64,000 nucleotides of DNA from Gleimia europaea ACS-120-V-Col10b (GCF_000411155.1 NZ_KE150267.1:62001-126000), one strand, 5' to 3'. Counted from the first letter of the stretch, positions 8,918 to 18,859 are shown. Translations and numbers: made by a program. The notes: a model not told the origin generated them from the letters alone.

Positions 8918-9628
8918 TTAGGTAGCTGACAGCACCGCGATAAACGCCGCAACGCAATGAGTTACCCATCCGGCAACCGTGAGTGAGTGAAACACTTCGT
9001 GGAATCCGAAAATGCGAGCACTAGGACCGGGCCATTTGAATCCGTACACGAGGGCGCCGAGCGTATAGCAGATACCGCCGGCAACAAGTAGCCACACAAC
9101 CGCCGGGCCGCCCGATTGCCACATGTCTGGTAGGTACCACAGAGCTACCCAGCCGAGTACCACGTAAATCGGGGTGGTGAACCACCGGGGAGCGCTGGGC
9201 CAGAACACGGCTGTGCCGATACCAAGCGCCGCCCCGATCCACACGATCAGTAACACCTTGGTGGCTTGCGCCGGGGTTAGTAGCGCCACACAGATCGGCG
9301 TGTACGTGCCCGCGATGAGTAGGAAAATATTTGAATGGTCAAAGCGGCGTAGCAGTGCGTTGGTCTTGGGGCCCCAATTCCCGCGGTGATATAGCGCGGA
9401 CATGCCGAACAGAAGCATGCTACACACCAGGTAAACAGCTGACGCCCACCTCGTTCCCATTGTGGGAGCAAGGATCAACAGGACGAGGGCAGCGAAAAAC
9501 GCCAGAGGAGTTGTTACAAGGTGAATCCAGCCGCGCATCAGGGGTTTGACTGAGGCAGGTGCAGACGGCCTAGCCAGCATTGAACCGCGCGCCGATAGGG
9601 CAGTGTCAGTATGGGTTTGAATTTGCAT
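8918..9628 (-). CDS. Hemolysin III family (TrhA/YqfA-like) membrane protein
   Basis: Seven-helix membrane protein of the PAQR/HlyIII superfamily. The name hemolysin comes from one Bacillus member; related bacterial proteins affect membrane fluidity. Family marks are the SALYHRGNW segment in an early helix, DHSNIF after it, and a final helix with FHSLTVAGWVTH, which together supply the Ser/His/Asp/His metal-site residues. It is 236 residues long, with GGAG five bases before the ATG. It is divergent from uppS over a shared, dyad-rich promoter region. The hlyIII/cis-prenyltransferase pairing is also known from mycobacteria (Rv1085c/Rv1086). Confidence 0.88.
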   Translation of the reverse strand: MQIQTHTDTALSARGSMLARPSAPASVKPLMRGWIHLVTTPLAFFAALVLLILAPTMGTRWASAVYLVCSMLLFGMSALYHRGNWGPKTNALLRRFDHSNIFLLIAGTYTPICVALLTPAQATKVLLIVWIGAALGIGTAVFWPSAPRWFTTPIYVVLGWVALWYLPDMWQSGGPAVVWLLVAGGICYTLGALVYGFKWPGPSARIFGFHEVFHSLTVAGWVTHCVAAFIAVLSAT

Positions 9629-9638
9629 TTCTGCTCCA

Positions 9639-9681
9639 TAACTTACGGTGTCGTAACTTAAGGTTACGCGCGCGTAAGTTA
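9639..9681. promoter_or_regulatory. Candidate repeated operator between hlyIII and uppS
   Basis: TAACTTACG (9639-9647), CGTAACTTA (9652-9660) and CGTAAGTTA (9673-9681) are copies of one 9-base motif in alternating orientation. The middle one is part of GTAACTTAAGGTTAC. They lie just upstream of a TATTAT box at 9695-9700 facing uppS. The look is that of a TetR- or GntR-type repressor site; the regulator is not in the window. Confidence 0.5.
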
Positions 9682-9773
9682 GCGGTCAAGAAGGTATTAT
9701 CTTCAATCCCGATCGAACCTCATCTACTATCGAAGCAAGGGGAGCGTAAAATCGTATTGAGAAGGAGTGAGGG

Positions 9774-10538
9774 ATGGAAAACCGTTTGCTATACAGCCTG
9801 TACGAAAAACGGCTGGTGTCTGAACTCGCTCCAGAACGACTGCCTAAACATGTGGGCGTGATCTTGGATGGAAATCGCAGGTGGGCGCGCGAGGGCGGCA
9901 ATGCTACCGCTTATGGACACCGCAAAGGCGCCGATAAGATCACCGAGTTCTTGCAGTGGGCCGAGGAGCTTGGCATTAAGATAGTCACCCTCTGGATGCT
10001 GTCAACCGACAATTTGGATAGGGATGAGGCCGAGCTTCGCCCACTGCTTAAAATCATCGCGGAAGCTGCCCGGCGCCTGGCAGACGATGGGCGATGGAAT
10101 CTAAAGTTTGTTGGTGACCTTTCGCTGCTGCCCGATGACATTCGAGAAGAACTTGAAGACTGTCTGGTTTCTACGAAAGACCGTGGGCCAGGGTCTCTGG
10201 ATGTCAACATTGCCGTCGGCTACGGCGGTCGCCACGAGATTACCGACGCTGTTCGTGCGCTCCTTCGTGCATACTCACAAAAGGGCTTGAGCATTGATGA
10301 GGTCGCGGATGTCTTGACCGTGGATGACATCACTGATCACCTTTACACTGCCGGAGTGCCGGATCCTGACCTGGTGATTCGAACGTCTGGAGAGCAGCGA
10401 CTCTCGGGATTCCTGCTCTGGCAGTCAGTACATTCGGAGTTCTATTTCACCGAGGCTTACTGGCCCGACTTTAGGCGAGTTGACTTCCTGCGCGCGCTAC
10501 GTGACTTCGGGCAGCGTGAACGCCGCCTCGGTAAGTAA
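9774..10538 (+). CDS. uppS: Short cis-prenyltransferase (isoprenyl transferase, UppS family)
   Basis: Condenses isopentenyl diphosphate units in cis configuration for polyprenyl phosphate carriers. Asp32 in LDGNRRWA is the catalytic Mg-binding residue. The C-terminal RTSGEQRLSGFLLWQ block binds the homoallylic substrate. The 254-residue length and WMLSTDNLDR segment resemble the actinobacterial Z-farnesyl diphosphate synthase (Rv1086) more than the longer decaprenyl enzyme, so the product may be short-chain; this is inference. AAGGAG stands 7 bases before the ATG. Confidence 0.9.
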   Translation: MENRLLYSLYEKRLVSELAPERLPKHVGVILDGNRRWAREGGNATAYGHRKGADKITEFLQWAEELGIKIVTLWMLSTDNLDRDEAELRPLLKIIAEAARRLADDGRWNLKFVGDLSLLPDDIREELEDCLVSTKDRGPGSLDVNIAVGYGGRHEITDAVRALLRAYSQKGLSIDEVADVLTVDDITDHLYTAGVPDPDLVIRTSGEQRLSGFLLWQSVHSEFYFTEAYWPDFRRVDFLRALRDFGQRERRLGK

Positions 10539-10630
10539 AATCACTTTGTTTCCCACCCTGACTTTTCGTTGGAGTGGAGCGCGAAAAGCATGTTCTCAGT
10601 GGGTAAGTGAGTAACTTTGCACACATGTCT

Positions 10631-10642
10631 GACCAATTGGTC
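10631..10642. promoter_or_regulatory. Palindrome upstream of pflB
   Basis: GACCAATTGGTC is a perfect 12-bp palindrome 60 bases upstream of the pflB start, in the only intergenic space of the pfl operon. It is operator-like; no FNR or Crp consensus was seen. Confidence 0.35.
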
Positions 10643-10702
10643 GTTATGTTGGGTATCGTGGTGAATGAAAATGGTATCGAATATGTGAAATCGGAGGGTT
10701 TA

Positions 10703-12811
10703 ATGTCATTTATCTCCGTCGACGAGCACGCTGGCCGTGAAAAAGTCGATTTTGCCGAGTGGGAAGGTTTCAACACCGGAAACTGGGACTGGGAAATCGA
10801 TGTCCGAGACTTTATACAACGTAACTACACCCCCTACCTGGGTGAAGCAGATTTCCTCTCTGGTCCCACGGAAAAAACTTTGCGTCTATGGCAGACGCTT
10901 GAGGAAAAGTACCTCTCGGAAGAACGTAAGCGCCGCGTCTACGATGTCGATCTTGACACTCCGGCCGACGTTGATGCTTTCGAAGCGGGCTACATCAGCG
11001 AAGATGACGATGTTGTCGTTGGCCTCCAGACCGATGTTCCGCTGAAGCGCGCGATGATGCCCGCCGGTGGGTGGCGCATGGTGGAAACCGCCATCAGGGA
11101 AGCTGGCAAAGAGCCGAACGAAGAAGTGAAGAAGATCTTCACGAAGTACCGTAAGACTCACAACGATGCGGTGTTCGACATTTACACGCCGCGTATTCGC
11201 GCGGCCCGCTCCTCGCACATCATCACCGGTCTGCCCGACGCGTACGGACGCGGCCGCATTATCGGTGATTACCGTCGCGTAGCGCTTTACGGTGTTGACT
11301 ACCTGATCGCGCAGAAGCAGGCTGACAAGGATCGCTTTGCGAATCAGCCTTTCTCGGAGGATTGGGCGCGTGATCGCGAAGAAATTGCGGAGCAGATTAA
11401 GGCTTTGAACAAGCTGAAGAACATGGCCTCAAAGTACGGATTCGATATTTCGCGTCCGGCAAATACGGCTAAGGAAGCCGTGCAATGGACCTACTTCGGC
11501 TACCTCGGTTCGATTAAATCGCAAGATGGCGCCGCAATGTCGTTTGGCCGTCTCTCTGGTTTCTTCGACATCTACTTTGAGCGTGACTTCGCTCGCGGCA
11601 TCCTCACGGAGGAAGAGGCTCAGGAAATCATCGATGCGTTGGTCATCAAGTTGCGCATCGTCCGTTTTTTGCGTACCGAAGCTTACGACCAGATTTTCTC
11701 CGGTGACCCGTACTGGGCAACCTGGTCTGACGGTGGTTTTGGCACGGACGGGCGCACGCTCGTAACCAAGACCTCGTTCCGTCTGTTGCAGACGCTGGTG
11801 AACCTCGGCCCTGCTCCCGAGCCGAACATCACGATCTTCTGGTCCCACGAGCTTCCCGAGGGATACAAGAAGTTCTGCGCTAAAGTCTCGATTGAGACGT
11901 CCTCAATCCAGTACGAATCAGATCACCAGATCCGTGACCGTTGGGGCGATGACGCCGCTATTGCATGCTGCGTATCCCCGATGAAGGTCGGCAAGCAGAT
12001 GCAGTTCTTTGGCGCCCGCGTAAACTCGGCCAAAGCCCTCCTATACGCCATTAACGGTGGTCGCGACGAGGTTTCAGGCAAGCTGATTGTGCCTGACCAC
12101 GCTCCGGTTGAGGGGGACGGCCCGCTGGACTTTGACGACGTGTGGGAAAAGTATGAGCAAATGCTCGATTGGGTGATCGGCACCTACGTTGAGGCGCTGA
12201 ACATCATCCACTACTGCCACGATCGCTACGCGTACGAGTCTATGGAAATGGCGCTGCATGACTCTGAGATCACCCGCACGATGGGTTGTGGCATTGCCGG
12301 CCTGTCGATTGTTGCGGACTCACTGTCTGCAATCAAGTACGCGAAGGTAACCCCTGTTCGTGACGAAACTGGCCTCGTGGTCGATTACGTCACTGAGGGC
12401 GACTTCCCGCGTTACGGTAATGACGATGACCGTGCTGATGACATCGCGGCAACGATCGTTCACACTGTGATGGAGAAAATCAAGGCCATCCCGATGTACC
12501 GCAACGCAATCCCCACCCAGTCGGTGCTGACGATCACTTCAAACGTGGTTTATGGCAAGGCCACGGGTTCGTTCCCGTCGGGTCACCAGGCTGGCACGCC
12601 GTTCGCTCCGGGGGCAAACCCAGAAAATGGTGCGGACACGCACGGAATGCTCGCCTCTATGCTTTCGGTTGGCAAGCTCGACTACTCCGACGCGTTGGAC
12701 GGTATTTCGCTTACCAACACGATCATTCCTTCGTCCTTGGGACGAAACTTGGAAGAACAGATTGAGAACCTCGTCGGTATCATGGATGCCGGCTTTATCA
12801 AGAAGGACTAG
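10703..12811 (+). CDS. pflB: Pyruvate formate-lyase body, lacking the glycyl-radical domain
   Basis: Splits pyruvate with CoA into acetyl-CoA and formate in fermentation. The 702 residues contain the PFL barrel with the adjacent catalytic cysteines Cys422-Cys423 (IACCVSPM) and the N-terminal [20 protein letters not shown] segments. The protein stops at FIKKD, just where other PFLs enter the glycyl-radical segment. That domain is the next gene. The ATG at 10703 has CGGAGGG 6-7 bases upstream; earlier starts would add 32 unrelated residues. It is oxygen-sensitive by family. Function must depend on the small partner and on pflA. Confidence 0.93.
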   Translation: MSFISVDEHAGREKVDFAEWEGFNTGNWDWEIDVRDFIQRNYTPYLGEADFLSGPTEKTLRLWQTLEEKYLSEERKRRVYDVDLDTPADVDAFEAGYISEDDDVVVGLQTDVPLKRAMMPAGGWRMVETAIREAGKEPNEEVKKIFTKYRKTHNDAVFDIYTPRIRAARSSHIITGLPDAYGRGRIIGDYRRVALYGVDYLIAQKQADKDRFANQPFSEDWARDREEIAEQIKALNKLKNMASKYGFDISRPANTAKEAVQWTYFGYLGSIKSQDGAAMSFGRLSGFFDIYFERDFARGILTEEEAQEIIDALVIKLRIVRFLRTEAYDQIFSGDPYWATWSDGGFGTDGRTLVTKTSFRLLQTLVNLGPAPEPNITIFWSHELPEGYKKFCAKVSIETSSIQYESDHQIRDRWGDDAAIACCVSPMKVGKQMQFFGARVNSAKALLYAINGGRDEVSGKLIVPDHAPVEGDGPLDFDDVWEKYEQMLDWVIGTYVEALNIIHYCHDRYAYESMEMALHDSEITRTMGCGIAGLSIVADSLSAIKYAKVTPVRDETGLVVDYVTEGDFPRYGNDDDRADDIAATIVHTVMEKIKAIPMYRNAIPTQSVLTITSNVVYGKATGSFPSGHQAGTPFAPGANPENGADTHGMLASMLSVGKLDYSDALDGISLTNTIIPSSLGRNLEEQIENLVGIMDAGFIKKD

Positions 12812-12815
12812 CAAA

Positions 12816-13067
12816 ATGACTGTAAAGAGCTTTGATGAACGCCTCGCATCGATGAAGGCAAGCCGTGAAGCCACTGGCGGTGTTGAGGGTCTGTACCACG
12901 CCAACATCAACGTGTTGAACCGAGATACCCTTGAGGACGCAATGGAGAACCCGGAGAAGTACCCACAGCTTACGGTGCGCGTGTCTGGCTACGCCGTTAA
13001 CTTCGTGCGCCTTACGCGCGAGCAGCAGCTTGACGTGCTCTCTCGTACCTTCCATGCAGGTATGTAA
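12816..13067 (+). CDS. grcA: Separate glycyl-radical domain protein (GrcA/YfiD-like), partner of pflB
   Basis: An 83-residue protein whose last 55 residues are the PFL C-terminal domain. It carries [18 protein letters not shown] and then the radical motif RVSGYAVNF with Gly58 as the expected radical site. The N-terminal 30 residues are not the YfiD N-terminus. It has its own start site: AGAAGGA lies 9 bases before the ATG, 4 bases after the pflB stop and in the +1 frame. It supplies the domain missing from the large protein. In enterobacteria YfiD repairs an oxygen-cut PFL; here the piece looks obligatory. Confidence 0.88.
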   Translation: MTVKSFDERLASMKASREATGGVEGLYHANINVLNRDTLEDAMENPEKYPQLTVRVSGYAVNFVRLTREQQLDVLSRTFHAGM

Positions 13068-13072
13068 GCAGA

Positions 13073-13987
13073 TTGAGTGACGTAACTTCGGGGCGGGCTT
13101 CGCTTGCTGGGTCTTCCGGGTATTCGGAAGGTTCAACGGGGGAGTACCGCCCCGATCCTTTGGAATATGAGGTTCCCCGCGCGCAAGGTGCGGGGCTGAA
13201 CGGTATTGCTCCGGCCCCGCACATGGAGCGAGCTGAGCACTTTCAGGCCGTTCGCGAGGGCAGGCTAGGCTCGGTTCATTCGTGGGAGCTTGTCACCGCG
13301 ATGGATGGGCCAGGAACGCGGGCAACCGTGTTCTTCTCGGGATGCCCCCTGCGCTGCGTGTACTGCCATAATCCGGACACACTGTACATGCGTAAGGGCA
13401 CTCCAGTTTTGCTTGAAGACCTCATGGATCGTTTGCGTCGGTACAAGACGATCTTCAAAGTAACGGACGGTGGTGTAACGTTCTCTGGCGGCGAGCCTTT
13501 GATGCAGCCTGCGTTCCTGGCAAACCTGCTTCGCGCGTGCAAGGAAGAGGGGATTCACACCACGATCGACACTTCGGGAAATCTGGGTGTGAACTGCTCG
13601 GATGAAATGCTTGCCGACATTGATCTGGTGCTTTTGGATGTTAAGGCAGGGGATCAGCAGACGTACTTCAAGACCACTAAGGCACAGCTGGAACCGACTA
13701 TCGCGTTTGGTGACAGGTTGGCGCAGCTCGGTAAGCGGGTGTGGGTTCGTTTCGTGCTGGTTCCAGGTCTTACGGACAAAAAAGAAAACATTGAGACCGT
13801 GGCTGACATCGTGGCGAGGTGGCCTAATGTTGAGCGTGTTGAGGTGCTTCCGTTCCACCAGATGGCGCGGGACAAGTGGGACGTGCTGGGCATGGAGTAT
13901 GAGTTGGAAGACGTGGAGCCTCCCACGCCAGAAAAAACTGAAGCCGCGCGCGAGGTGTTTCGGTCCCGTGGGATTGAAACCCACTAA
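13073..13987 (+). CDS. pflA: Pyruvate formate-lyase activating enzyme (radical SAM)
   Basis: Uses S-adenosylmethionine and a [4Fe-4S] cluster to abstract hydrogen from the PFL radical glycine. The cluster motif CPLRCVYC has Cys91, Cys95 and Cys98. TFSGGEPLMQ and the IDTSGN strand follow, and the late LPFHQMARDKW segment is typical. The gene starts with TTG at 13073, five bases after the radical-domain gene. About 65 residues precede the usual start point, so an internal start such as the ATG near 13223 is possible. It is co-transcribed with the split pyruvate formate-lyase and followed by a strong terminator. Confidence 0.93.
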   Translation: MSDVTSGRASLAGSSGYSEGSTGEYRPDPLEYEVPRAQGAGLNGIAPAPHMERAEHFQAVREGRLGSVHSWELVTAMDGPGTRATVFFSGCPLRCVYCHNPDTLYMRKGTPVLLEDLMDRLRRYKTIFKVTDGGVTFSGGEPLMQPAFLANLLRACKEEGIHTTIDTSGNLGVNCSDEMLADIDLVLLDVKAGDQQTYFKTTKAQLEPTIAFGDRLAQLGKRVWVRFVLVPGLTDKKENIETVADIVARWPNVERVEVLPFHQMARDKWDVLGMEYELEDVEPPTPEKTEAAREVFRSRGIETH

Positions 13988-14042
13988 CCAAACCGGTAAC
14001 GGTTCTAGCACTCGCCGTGCTTGTTCAGATTCACGCTCAGAG

Positions 14043-14080
14043 AAACGGCGGTTCAAAATATTGAACCGCCGTTTGGCTTT
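14043..14080 (+). terminator. Terminator between pflA and convergent pfkB
   Basis: AAACGGCGGTTCAA and TTGAACCGCCGTTT form a 14-bp perfect stem around AATA, followed by GGCTTT. It is the end of the pfl operon and can also act on the opposite strand. Confidence 0.9.
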
Positions 14081-14098
14081 GCAACGCTTACGCGTTGT

Positions 14099-15013
14099 TT
14101 AGATGAGTTCTTTCTTCCACGGAGGGTTGGCTCCGGCGCGTGAAACGGTGATTGCAGAGATGGAGCCGGCCCGGCCCAGTAAACGGATCACGCATTCGCG
14201 GTCAATGTGGGCAAGAGCGTAGCGGTTGTTTGCCCCGAGCAGGTTTTCGCTCCAGAGCGCGTCGATCAGGCCGCCCATGAACGAGTCCCCCGCCCCAACC
14301 GTGTCCACGACTTTCACGTCGGCTGCGGGAAGGTGTACGGTCTCATCCCCGAAGTATGCGCTTACCCCGTCACCGCCTCTGGTTACAACCACCAGGGAGG
14401 GGCCTAGCTCTAGCCACTCGCGCGCCACCTGCTCGATATTGGAGTTACCTGTGAGCCACTCGGCGTCCTCATCCGACATTTTCACAACATCGGCGAGACG
14501 AACGCACTCTTTGACGCGTTCGTATGCTTTAGCAGGATCGCCCATGATGGTGGGACGCGCGTTCGGGTCGTAGGTTACGATGGCCACGTCTCGCGCTTTT
14601 TCCAAAAGCCGCACGACGCCGCTACCGCCCGGTTCCAAGGTGGCGGCAATGGAACCGGAGTGCACAACAACGGTATCTTCAGCGATTTCACAGTCCGGCA
14701 GTTTCCACTCGATGTCGAACGTGTAGGTGGCGGCGCCCGTTTCATCCAGCCGGGCAAGAGCGGTAGAGGTTTTCTCGGCGCGTAGCGATTCTTCGCCCAC
14801 AATCACGTTGGATTCTTCGAGGTGTTTGCGCACGAGCTGCCCGCGCGCATCCGAGCCCAGCCAGGTGAGTAGGCGAGCGGTGCGTTCAAGCCGGCCGAGC
14901 GTAAGAGCAACGTTTGCGGGGGAACCGCCAGGAATCTCCTTTGACTCACCGCGTAGGGGAACAACGATGTCCACCAGGGCTTCACCGACTACCAGTGCAT
15001 TTGGATTAATCAT
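14099..15013 (-). CDS. PfkB-family sugar kinase (fructokinase-like)
   Basis: Phosphorylates a sugar, probably fructose, with ATP. The PfkB signatures are both present: the N-terminal GGSPANVALTLGRL block and the C-terminal DTVGAGDSFMGGL block with the catalytic Asp. The N-terminal GEALVDIV strand is typical of fructokinases. It is 304 residues long. It is the third gene of the xseA-xseB-pfkB strand order, 34 bases after xseB. The exact sugar cannot be fixed from sequence. Confidence 0.85.
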   Translation of the reverse strand: MINPNALVVGEALVDIVVPLRGESKEIPGGSPANVALTLGRLERTARLLTWLGSDARGQLVRKHLEESNVIVGEESLRAEKTSTALARLDETGAATYTFDIEWKLPDCEIAEDTVVVHSGSIAATLEPGGSGVVRLLEKARDVAIVTYDPNARPTIMGDPAKAYERVKECVRLADVVKMSDEDAEWLTGNSNIEQVAREWLELGPSLVVVTRGGDGVSAYFGDETVHLPAADVKVVDTVGAGDSFMGGLIDALWSENLLGANNRYALAHIDRECVIRLLGRAGSISAITVSRAGANPPWKKELI

Positions 15014-15047
15014 TACCCGTCCAAACTCTCGAGATTTACCTCTCAGT

Positions 15048-15284
15048 TTATATGTTGGTCTCGGGTGTGGAGGCCGAGCCGGCGCGAGCCTGTTCGATGC
15101 GCTGCTCAGCCGCGCTCAGCACGGCGTGGCAGCGAGCGGCAAGCGCTTCTCCTCGCTCCCATAGGGAAAGTGTCTCTTCTAGCGGAGTTTTCCCACTTTC
15201 AAGCATCTTTACTATCTGCACCAGTTCGTCGCGAGCCTGCTCGTATGAAAGCTGACCGGGATCAATCAACTCTTCCTTTTCCAT
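15048..15284 (-). CDS. xseB: Exodeoxyribonuclease VII small subunit
   Basis: Small helical subunit that coats the arm of XseA in exonuclease VII. The 78 residues include the family block [18 protein letters not shown], the [18 protein letters not shown] helix, and a variable tail. The ATG at 15284 with GAGAGG 6 bases upstream is preferred to the one at 15302. It follows xseA by 48 bases on the same strand. Confidence 0.93.
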   Translation of the reverse strand: MEKEELIDPGQLSYEQARDELVQIVKMLESGKTPLEETLSLWERGEALAARCHAVLSAAEQRIEQARAGSASTPETNI

Positions 15285-15332
15285 ATTTACCTCTCTTTTC
15301 ATGCCAAGTATCTAGTTCAAAGTAGGGGAGTT

Positions 15333-16640
15333 TCACTCTGATGATTCGTTGGACTCTTGTGATGCCCGTGCCGGCTGGGTTCCGAAAACGGTTGCGATCA
15401 TGGAGCCACGGGCAAGCATGACTTCTAAAATGTCGCCCTTCTTCACACTCGCAGCGTCTTTAACCACTCCAACGCCGGGTGCCTTAACAATCGAGTAGCC
15501 ACGCTCCAAAGTGGCCTGCGGGGACAGTGCTCGCAATGTTGCGGCAGCCTCAACAAGCCCGCCGCGCTCGCGGTCGATGCGTGCGCTCACAACGTGGCGC
15601 ATGTTCGTAAGCGTTTGAGACAGGTTAGTTTTGTATATCTGTAGGGAGCCGGTTGGTTCTTTCAACACTGGCCTGTCTTTCAGTAGGCTCAAGTATTCGC
15701 GTTCGCGTTTGATCTGCATTTGCGCGCGCGAACGAATGGTTTCGATTGCGCGGGCAAGATTTGCGTGTTCCTCTTTTAGATCGGGTACGACTTTGCGCGC
15801 CGCATCAGTTGGGGTGGAGGCGCGCACGTCCGCAACGAGATCCAGTAGCGGAGCATCACCCTCATGACCGATTGCGGAAACTACGGGCTTTTGTGCCTTG
15901 AAAGCGGCTCGGATGATGCGCTCATCGGAAAAGGGAAGGAGGTCTTCAACAGAACCACCTCCACGCGCAACAATGATGACGTCCACGGTTTCGATTGCGT
16001 CGAGCTCTGCAATGGCTGCACTGACTTCGGGAGGACAGTTGGGGCCTTGCACGAGCACCTCGCGGATTTCGAAGCGTGCGCCCGGCCAGCGAGCCATAGC
16101 ATTCACGAGCACGTCATCTTTAGCTTTGGCGCCCCGCCCGCAAATGAGTCCAATAGTGCGGGGGAGGAAAGGCAGGGGCTTCTTATGTTCGGCGTTGAAC
16201 AGGCCCTCGGCTTGTAGCTTTTGGCGCAGTTGTTCAATTTGCGCAAGTAGATCTCCAACCCCAACCGGGTGAATTTCGGAGGCTTGCAGGTTGAGACGCC
16301 CTGAACGCTCCCAGAATGTGGGCTTCACGTAGGCAACGACACGCGTGCCTGCCTGAACAGCGCCACCCGTTTTTTGGAGGACACCGCCAAATACTGTTAC
16401 ATCCATTGAGATGTCTTCATTCACGTCTCTGATGGTTAGGAACGACATGCGGGTGGAAGGACGCTCATTGAGTTGAACGATTTGGCCTTCAATCCACAGG
16501 GCGGACATGCGGTCGATGTACTGCTTCATATTTTTGGACAGCAAGGCGAGCGGCCACGGGTTTTCCCGCGTGGTTTCGCGCGCTACTTTTGCGAGTGCCG
16601 GCCTGTCTGCGCTGCGGTGCGACGTGGCACTAACTTCCAT
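15333..16640 (-). CDS. xseA: Exodeoxyribonuclease VII large subunit
   Basis: Catalytic subunit that degrades single-stranded DNA in both directions. It has an N-terminal OB-fold (about 40-135), the catalytic domain with the [11 protein letters not shown] and [19 protein letters not shown] blocks, the [17 protein letters not shown] motif, and then a coiled-coil arm and C-terminal tail. It is 435 residues long. AGGGGGA precedes the ATG. The first 20 residues are extra compared with many members. Confidence 0.95.
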   Translation of the reverse strand: MEVSATSHRSADRPALAKVARETTRENPWPLALLSKNMKQYIDRMSALWIEGQIVQLNERPSTRMSFLTIRDVNEDISMDVTVFGGVLQKTGGAVQAGTRVVAYVKPTFWERSGRLNLQASEIHPVGVGDLLAQIEQLRQKLQAEGLFNAEHKKPLPFLPRTIGLICGRGAKAKDDVLVNAMARWPGARFEIREVLVQGPNCPPEVSAAIAELDAIETVDVIIVARGGGSVEDLLPFSDERIIRAAFKAQKPVVSAIGHEGDAPLLDLVADVRASTPTDAARKVVPDLKEEHANLARAIETIRSRAQMQIKREREYLSLLKDRPVLKEPTGSLQIYKTNLSQTLTNMRHVVSARIDRERGGLVEAAATLRALSPQATLERGYSIVKAPGVGVVKDAASVKKGDILEVMLARGSMIATVFGTQPARASQESNESSE

Positions 16641-16756
16641 ACTTCCCCCTGCGGGCGCTCACGCGCCAAGACGTGTTGATGTCTTCTAGTTTACGAAAAC
16701 GGTGGGACATTAATTGTTCCAGCCTGTTCCGGGCGGCAAGTTTGGTGGTTTGCGGT

Positions 16757-16762
16757 TATCTT
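16757..16762 (+). promoter_or_regulatory. -10 box of a probable leaderless ispH transcript
   Basis: TATCTT stands exactly 6 nt before the GTG at 16769, with AGAGGC between, and TTTGGT occurs about 20 bases upstream. No ribosome site is seen. Confidence 0.5.
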
Positions 16763-16768
16763 AGAGGC

Positions 16769-17785
16769 GTGAGTGACGTTTCCGGTAAAAGAATTCTGTT
16801 GGCCTCCCCGCGCGGATACTGCGCGGGCGTGGATCGCGCTGTAGATGCGGTGGAGAAGGCATTGGACCTGTACGGGCCGCCGATTTACGTGCGTAAAGAG
16901 ATTGTGCATAACCGCTACGTGGTGCAGACCCTGTCTCGGCGCGGCGCGATTTTTGTGGAGGAGACGCACGAAGTACCCGAGGGGGCGCGCGTGGTGTTTT
17001 CCGCGCATGGCGTGTCTCCACAGGTGCACGAGGAGGCGGCGCAGCGCGGTCTTTCCACGATTGATGCGACGTGTCCGCTGGTGACAAAGGTGCATAAGGA
17101 GGCAGTGCGCTTCGCAAAACAGGATTACGACATCATTCTTGTTGGCCATGAGGGCCACGAGGAGGTTGAGGGCACGTACGGTGAAGCGCCTGACCACATT
17201 CAGATTGTGGGCACTCCGGACGAGGTGGATAACGTGGTGGTGCGCGACCCCGAGAAGGTTGTGTGGCTGTCTCAAACCACGCTTTCGGTAGATGAAACAA
17301 TGGAGACTGTACGCAGGCTACGTGAACGTTTCCCGATGCTCATGGATCCGCCGTCGGATGACATTTGTTACGCAACGCAGAACCGGCAAGAGGTTGTCAA
17401 GACCATTGCGCCGCAGGCTGATCTGATGATTGTGGTGGGCTCAGCGAACTCTTCGAATTCGGTGCGTTTAGTTGAGGTTGCGCTGGACGCGGGAGCAAAG
17501 GCGGCCTACCGGATCGATGAGGCCGCCGAGCTCGACCTGGCCTGGCTAGACGGCGTTGAAACGGTTGGCATCACCTCGGGTGCTTCGGTGCCTGACATCT
17601 TGGTGCGCGAAGTGATTGAGCGTTTGCAGTCACTGGGCTTTGGAGAGGCCGAGGAGGTGCGGACGCGCACGGAGACGATCACGTTTGCGCTTCCGCGCAA
17701 CTTGCGTCAGGCGCTCAAGCGTGAGGGCGCGGATGCGGAGGATGCGACGGGTAGGCGTACACCGGGACCAGACCACACCTGCTGA
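16769..17785 (+). CDS. ispH: 4-hydroxy-3-methylbut-2-enyl diphosphate reductase
   Basis: Last enzyme of the MEP pathway, giving IPP and DMAPP with a [4Fe-4S] cluster. The three cluster cysteines sit in [17 protein letters not shown] and CYATQNRQ. The AHGVSP histidine and the SSNS phosphate-binding residues are present. The GTG start at 16769 lies just before the conserved [14 protein letters not shown]; an upstream ATG would add 32 residues of no family character. It is 338 residues long. Its presence implies MEP-type isoprenoid synthesis, feeding uppS. Confidence 0.96.
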   Translation: MSDVSGKRILLASPRGYCAGVDRAVDAVEKALDLYGPPIYVRKEIVHNRYVVQTLSRRGAIFVEETHEVPEGARVVFSAHGVSPQVHEEAAQRGLSTIDATCPLVTKVHKEAVRFAKQDYDIILVGHEGHEEVEGTYGEAPDHIQIVGTPDEVDNVVVRDPEKVVWLSQTTLSVDETMETVRRLRERFPMLMDPPSDDICYATQNRQEVVKTIAPQADLMIVVGSANSSNSVRLVEVALDAGAKAAYRIDEAAELDLAWLDGVETVGITSGASVPDILVREVIERLQSLGFGEAEEVRTRTETITFALPRNLRQALKREGADAEDATGRRTPGPDHTC

Positions 17786-17818
17786 CACTGCCGACACTGT
17801 TTTCTGACACGGACAGCA

Positions 17819-18859
17819 CTATTCTTGGGGCGGCGGTAGGCGTCGGGTGGCCTTGTCGATAGGTTGGGGAGCAGGTTTGATTGAGTGCTCTAGGCTGGCG
17901 ATGTTGATGGCGGTTACACCCAGGCGAGTCTCGAAAGATCCGACGGTCCGATTGTAGTTGTCAACTGCGGATTGAAGGGAGCTACCCAGTTTCCCGAGGT
18001 GTTCGCCAAGCACATTTATGCGTTCGGTGAGGGTACGCCCGAGCTCAAGAATGTCGCGGGCGTCCTGCTCCAAAGAGTCCTTTGCCCACGCGTATCCAAC
18101 CACTCGTAGCAGCGTGTGGAGGGCGGAGGGGCCAGCAACTATGATGCCTTTTTGAAGGGCGTCCTCAAACAACGTCGGGTCAGCTTCGAGTGAGGCAGAG
18201 ATCAGCGCCTCGGACGGCATGTATAAGACCACGAGGTCTAAAGAGCCGGCAATCACCTCGCTGTAGCGCCGGTTTGCCAGCTGATTCACGTGGGAGCGCA
18301 CCGCACTGGCGTGTGCTCTTAGAGCGCTCGGATCCTCCTCGTCAATGGCTTTCAGGTAGGCATCTAGGGGAACTTTCGCGTCGATTACGAGAGCGCCCCC
18401 GCCCGGTAGGTTCACTACGACGTCTGGCCGCGCTGTGCCAACCTGCATTTGTTCGAGGAAGTCAATGCGGTTAGTCAGGCCCGACATTTCAAGCACGCGG
18501 CGCAAGGAGAGCTCGCCCCAAGATCCGCGAGTGGGAGAGGACCTTAGCGCTGTGTCGAGCTTTTGGGTGGCGGCAAGAACCTCGCGCCCGGTTTTCTGGC
18601 TGAGACCAAGCTCCGAGATAACCCAATCGAGTTGATGCTTTTGCGCCGCATCCATTTGCCCAACCCGCGCATCAATAGCATGCAGTGTTTGATTTAGCGG
18701 CGCTAGCTCTTTAGAAATCTGGTAAGCCAAAGCGTCACGCGCCACGCCCTCGTTTTCGAGGGTACTCGGGCGCGGCTGGGAGTGCCGGCCCGCAAAGTAC
18801 CCGGCAATGAGTCCGAATACCAGCATTGTTAAGGAAATGATCCAGCCAATTGTTGTCAT
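17819..18859 (-). CDS. rmuC: RmuC family protein
   Basis: Family proposed to limit recombination at inverted repeats, with a predicted nuclease-like core. Residues 1-24 form a membrane anchor, followed by a coiled-coil stretch to about 100. The RmuC core has the GSWGELSLRRVLEMSGL segment, the RPDVVVNLPGGGALVIDAKVPL-type strand (broken here by description only) and VLYMPSEALISASL. It is 346 residues long. It converges with ispH, 33 bases apart. Confidence 0.9.
   Translation of the reverse strand: MTTIGWIISLTMLVFGLIAGYFAGRHSQPRPSTLENEGVARDALAYQISKELAPLNQTLHAIDARVGQMDAAQKHQLDWVISELGLSQKTGREVLAATQKLDTALRSSPTRGSWGELSLRRVLEMSGLTNRIDFLEQMQVGTARPDVVVNLPGGGALVIDAKVPLDAYLKAIDEEDPSALRAHASAVRSHVNQLANRRYSEVIAGSLDLVVLYMPSEALISASLEADPTLFEDALQKGIIVAGPSALHTLLRVVGYAWAKDSLEQDARDILELGRTLTERINVLGEHLGKLGSSLQSAVDNYNRTVGSFETRLGVTAINIASLEHSIKPAPQPIDKATRRLPPPQE

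Noticed and set aside
12552..13067. 171-residue frame covering the end of pflB and the radical-domain gene
   Set aside because: Its first 88 codons are an out-of-frame reading of pflB; the real small gene starts at 12816 with its own ribosome site.
17819..17860. Riboswitch or attenuator between ispH and rmuC
   Set aside because: The gap is 33 bases between convergent genes and has no stable hairpin.
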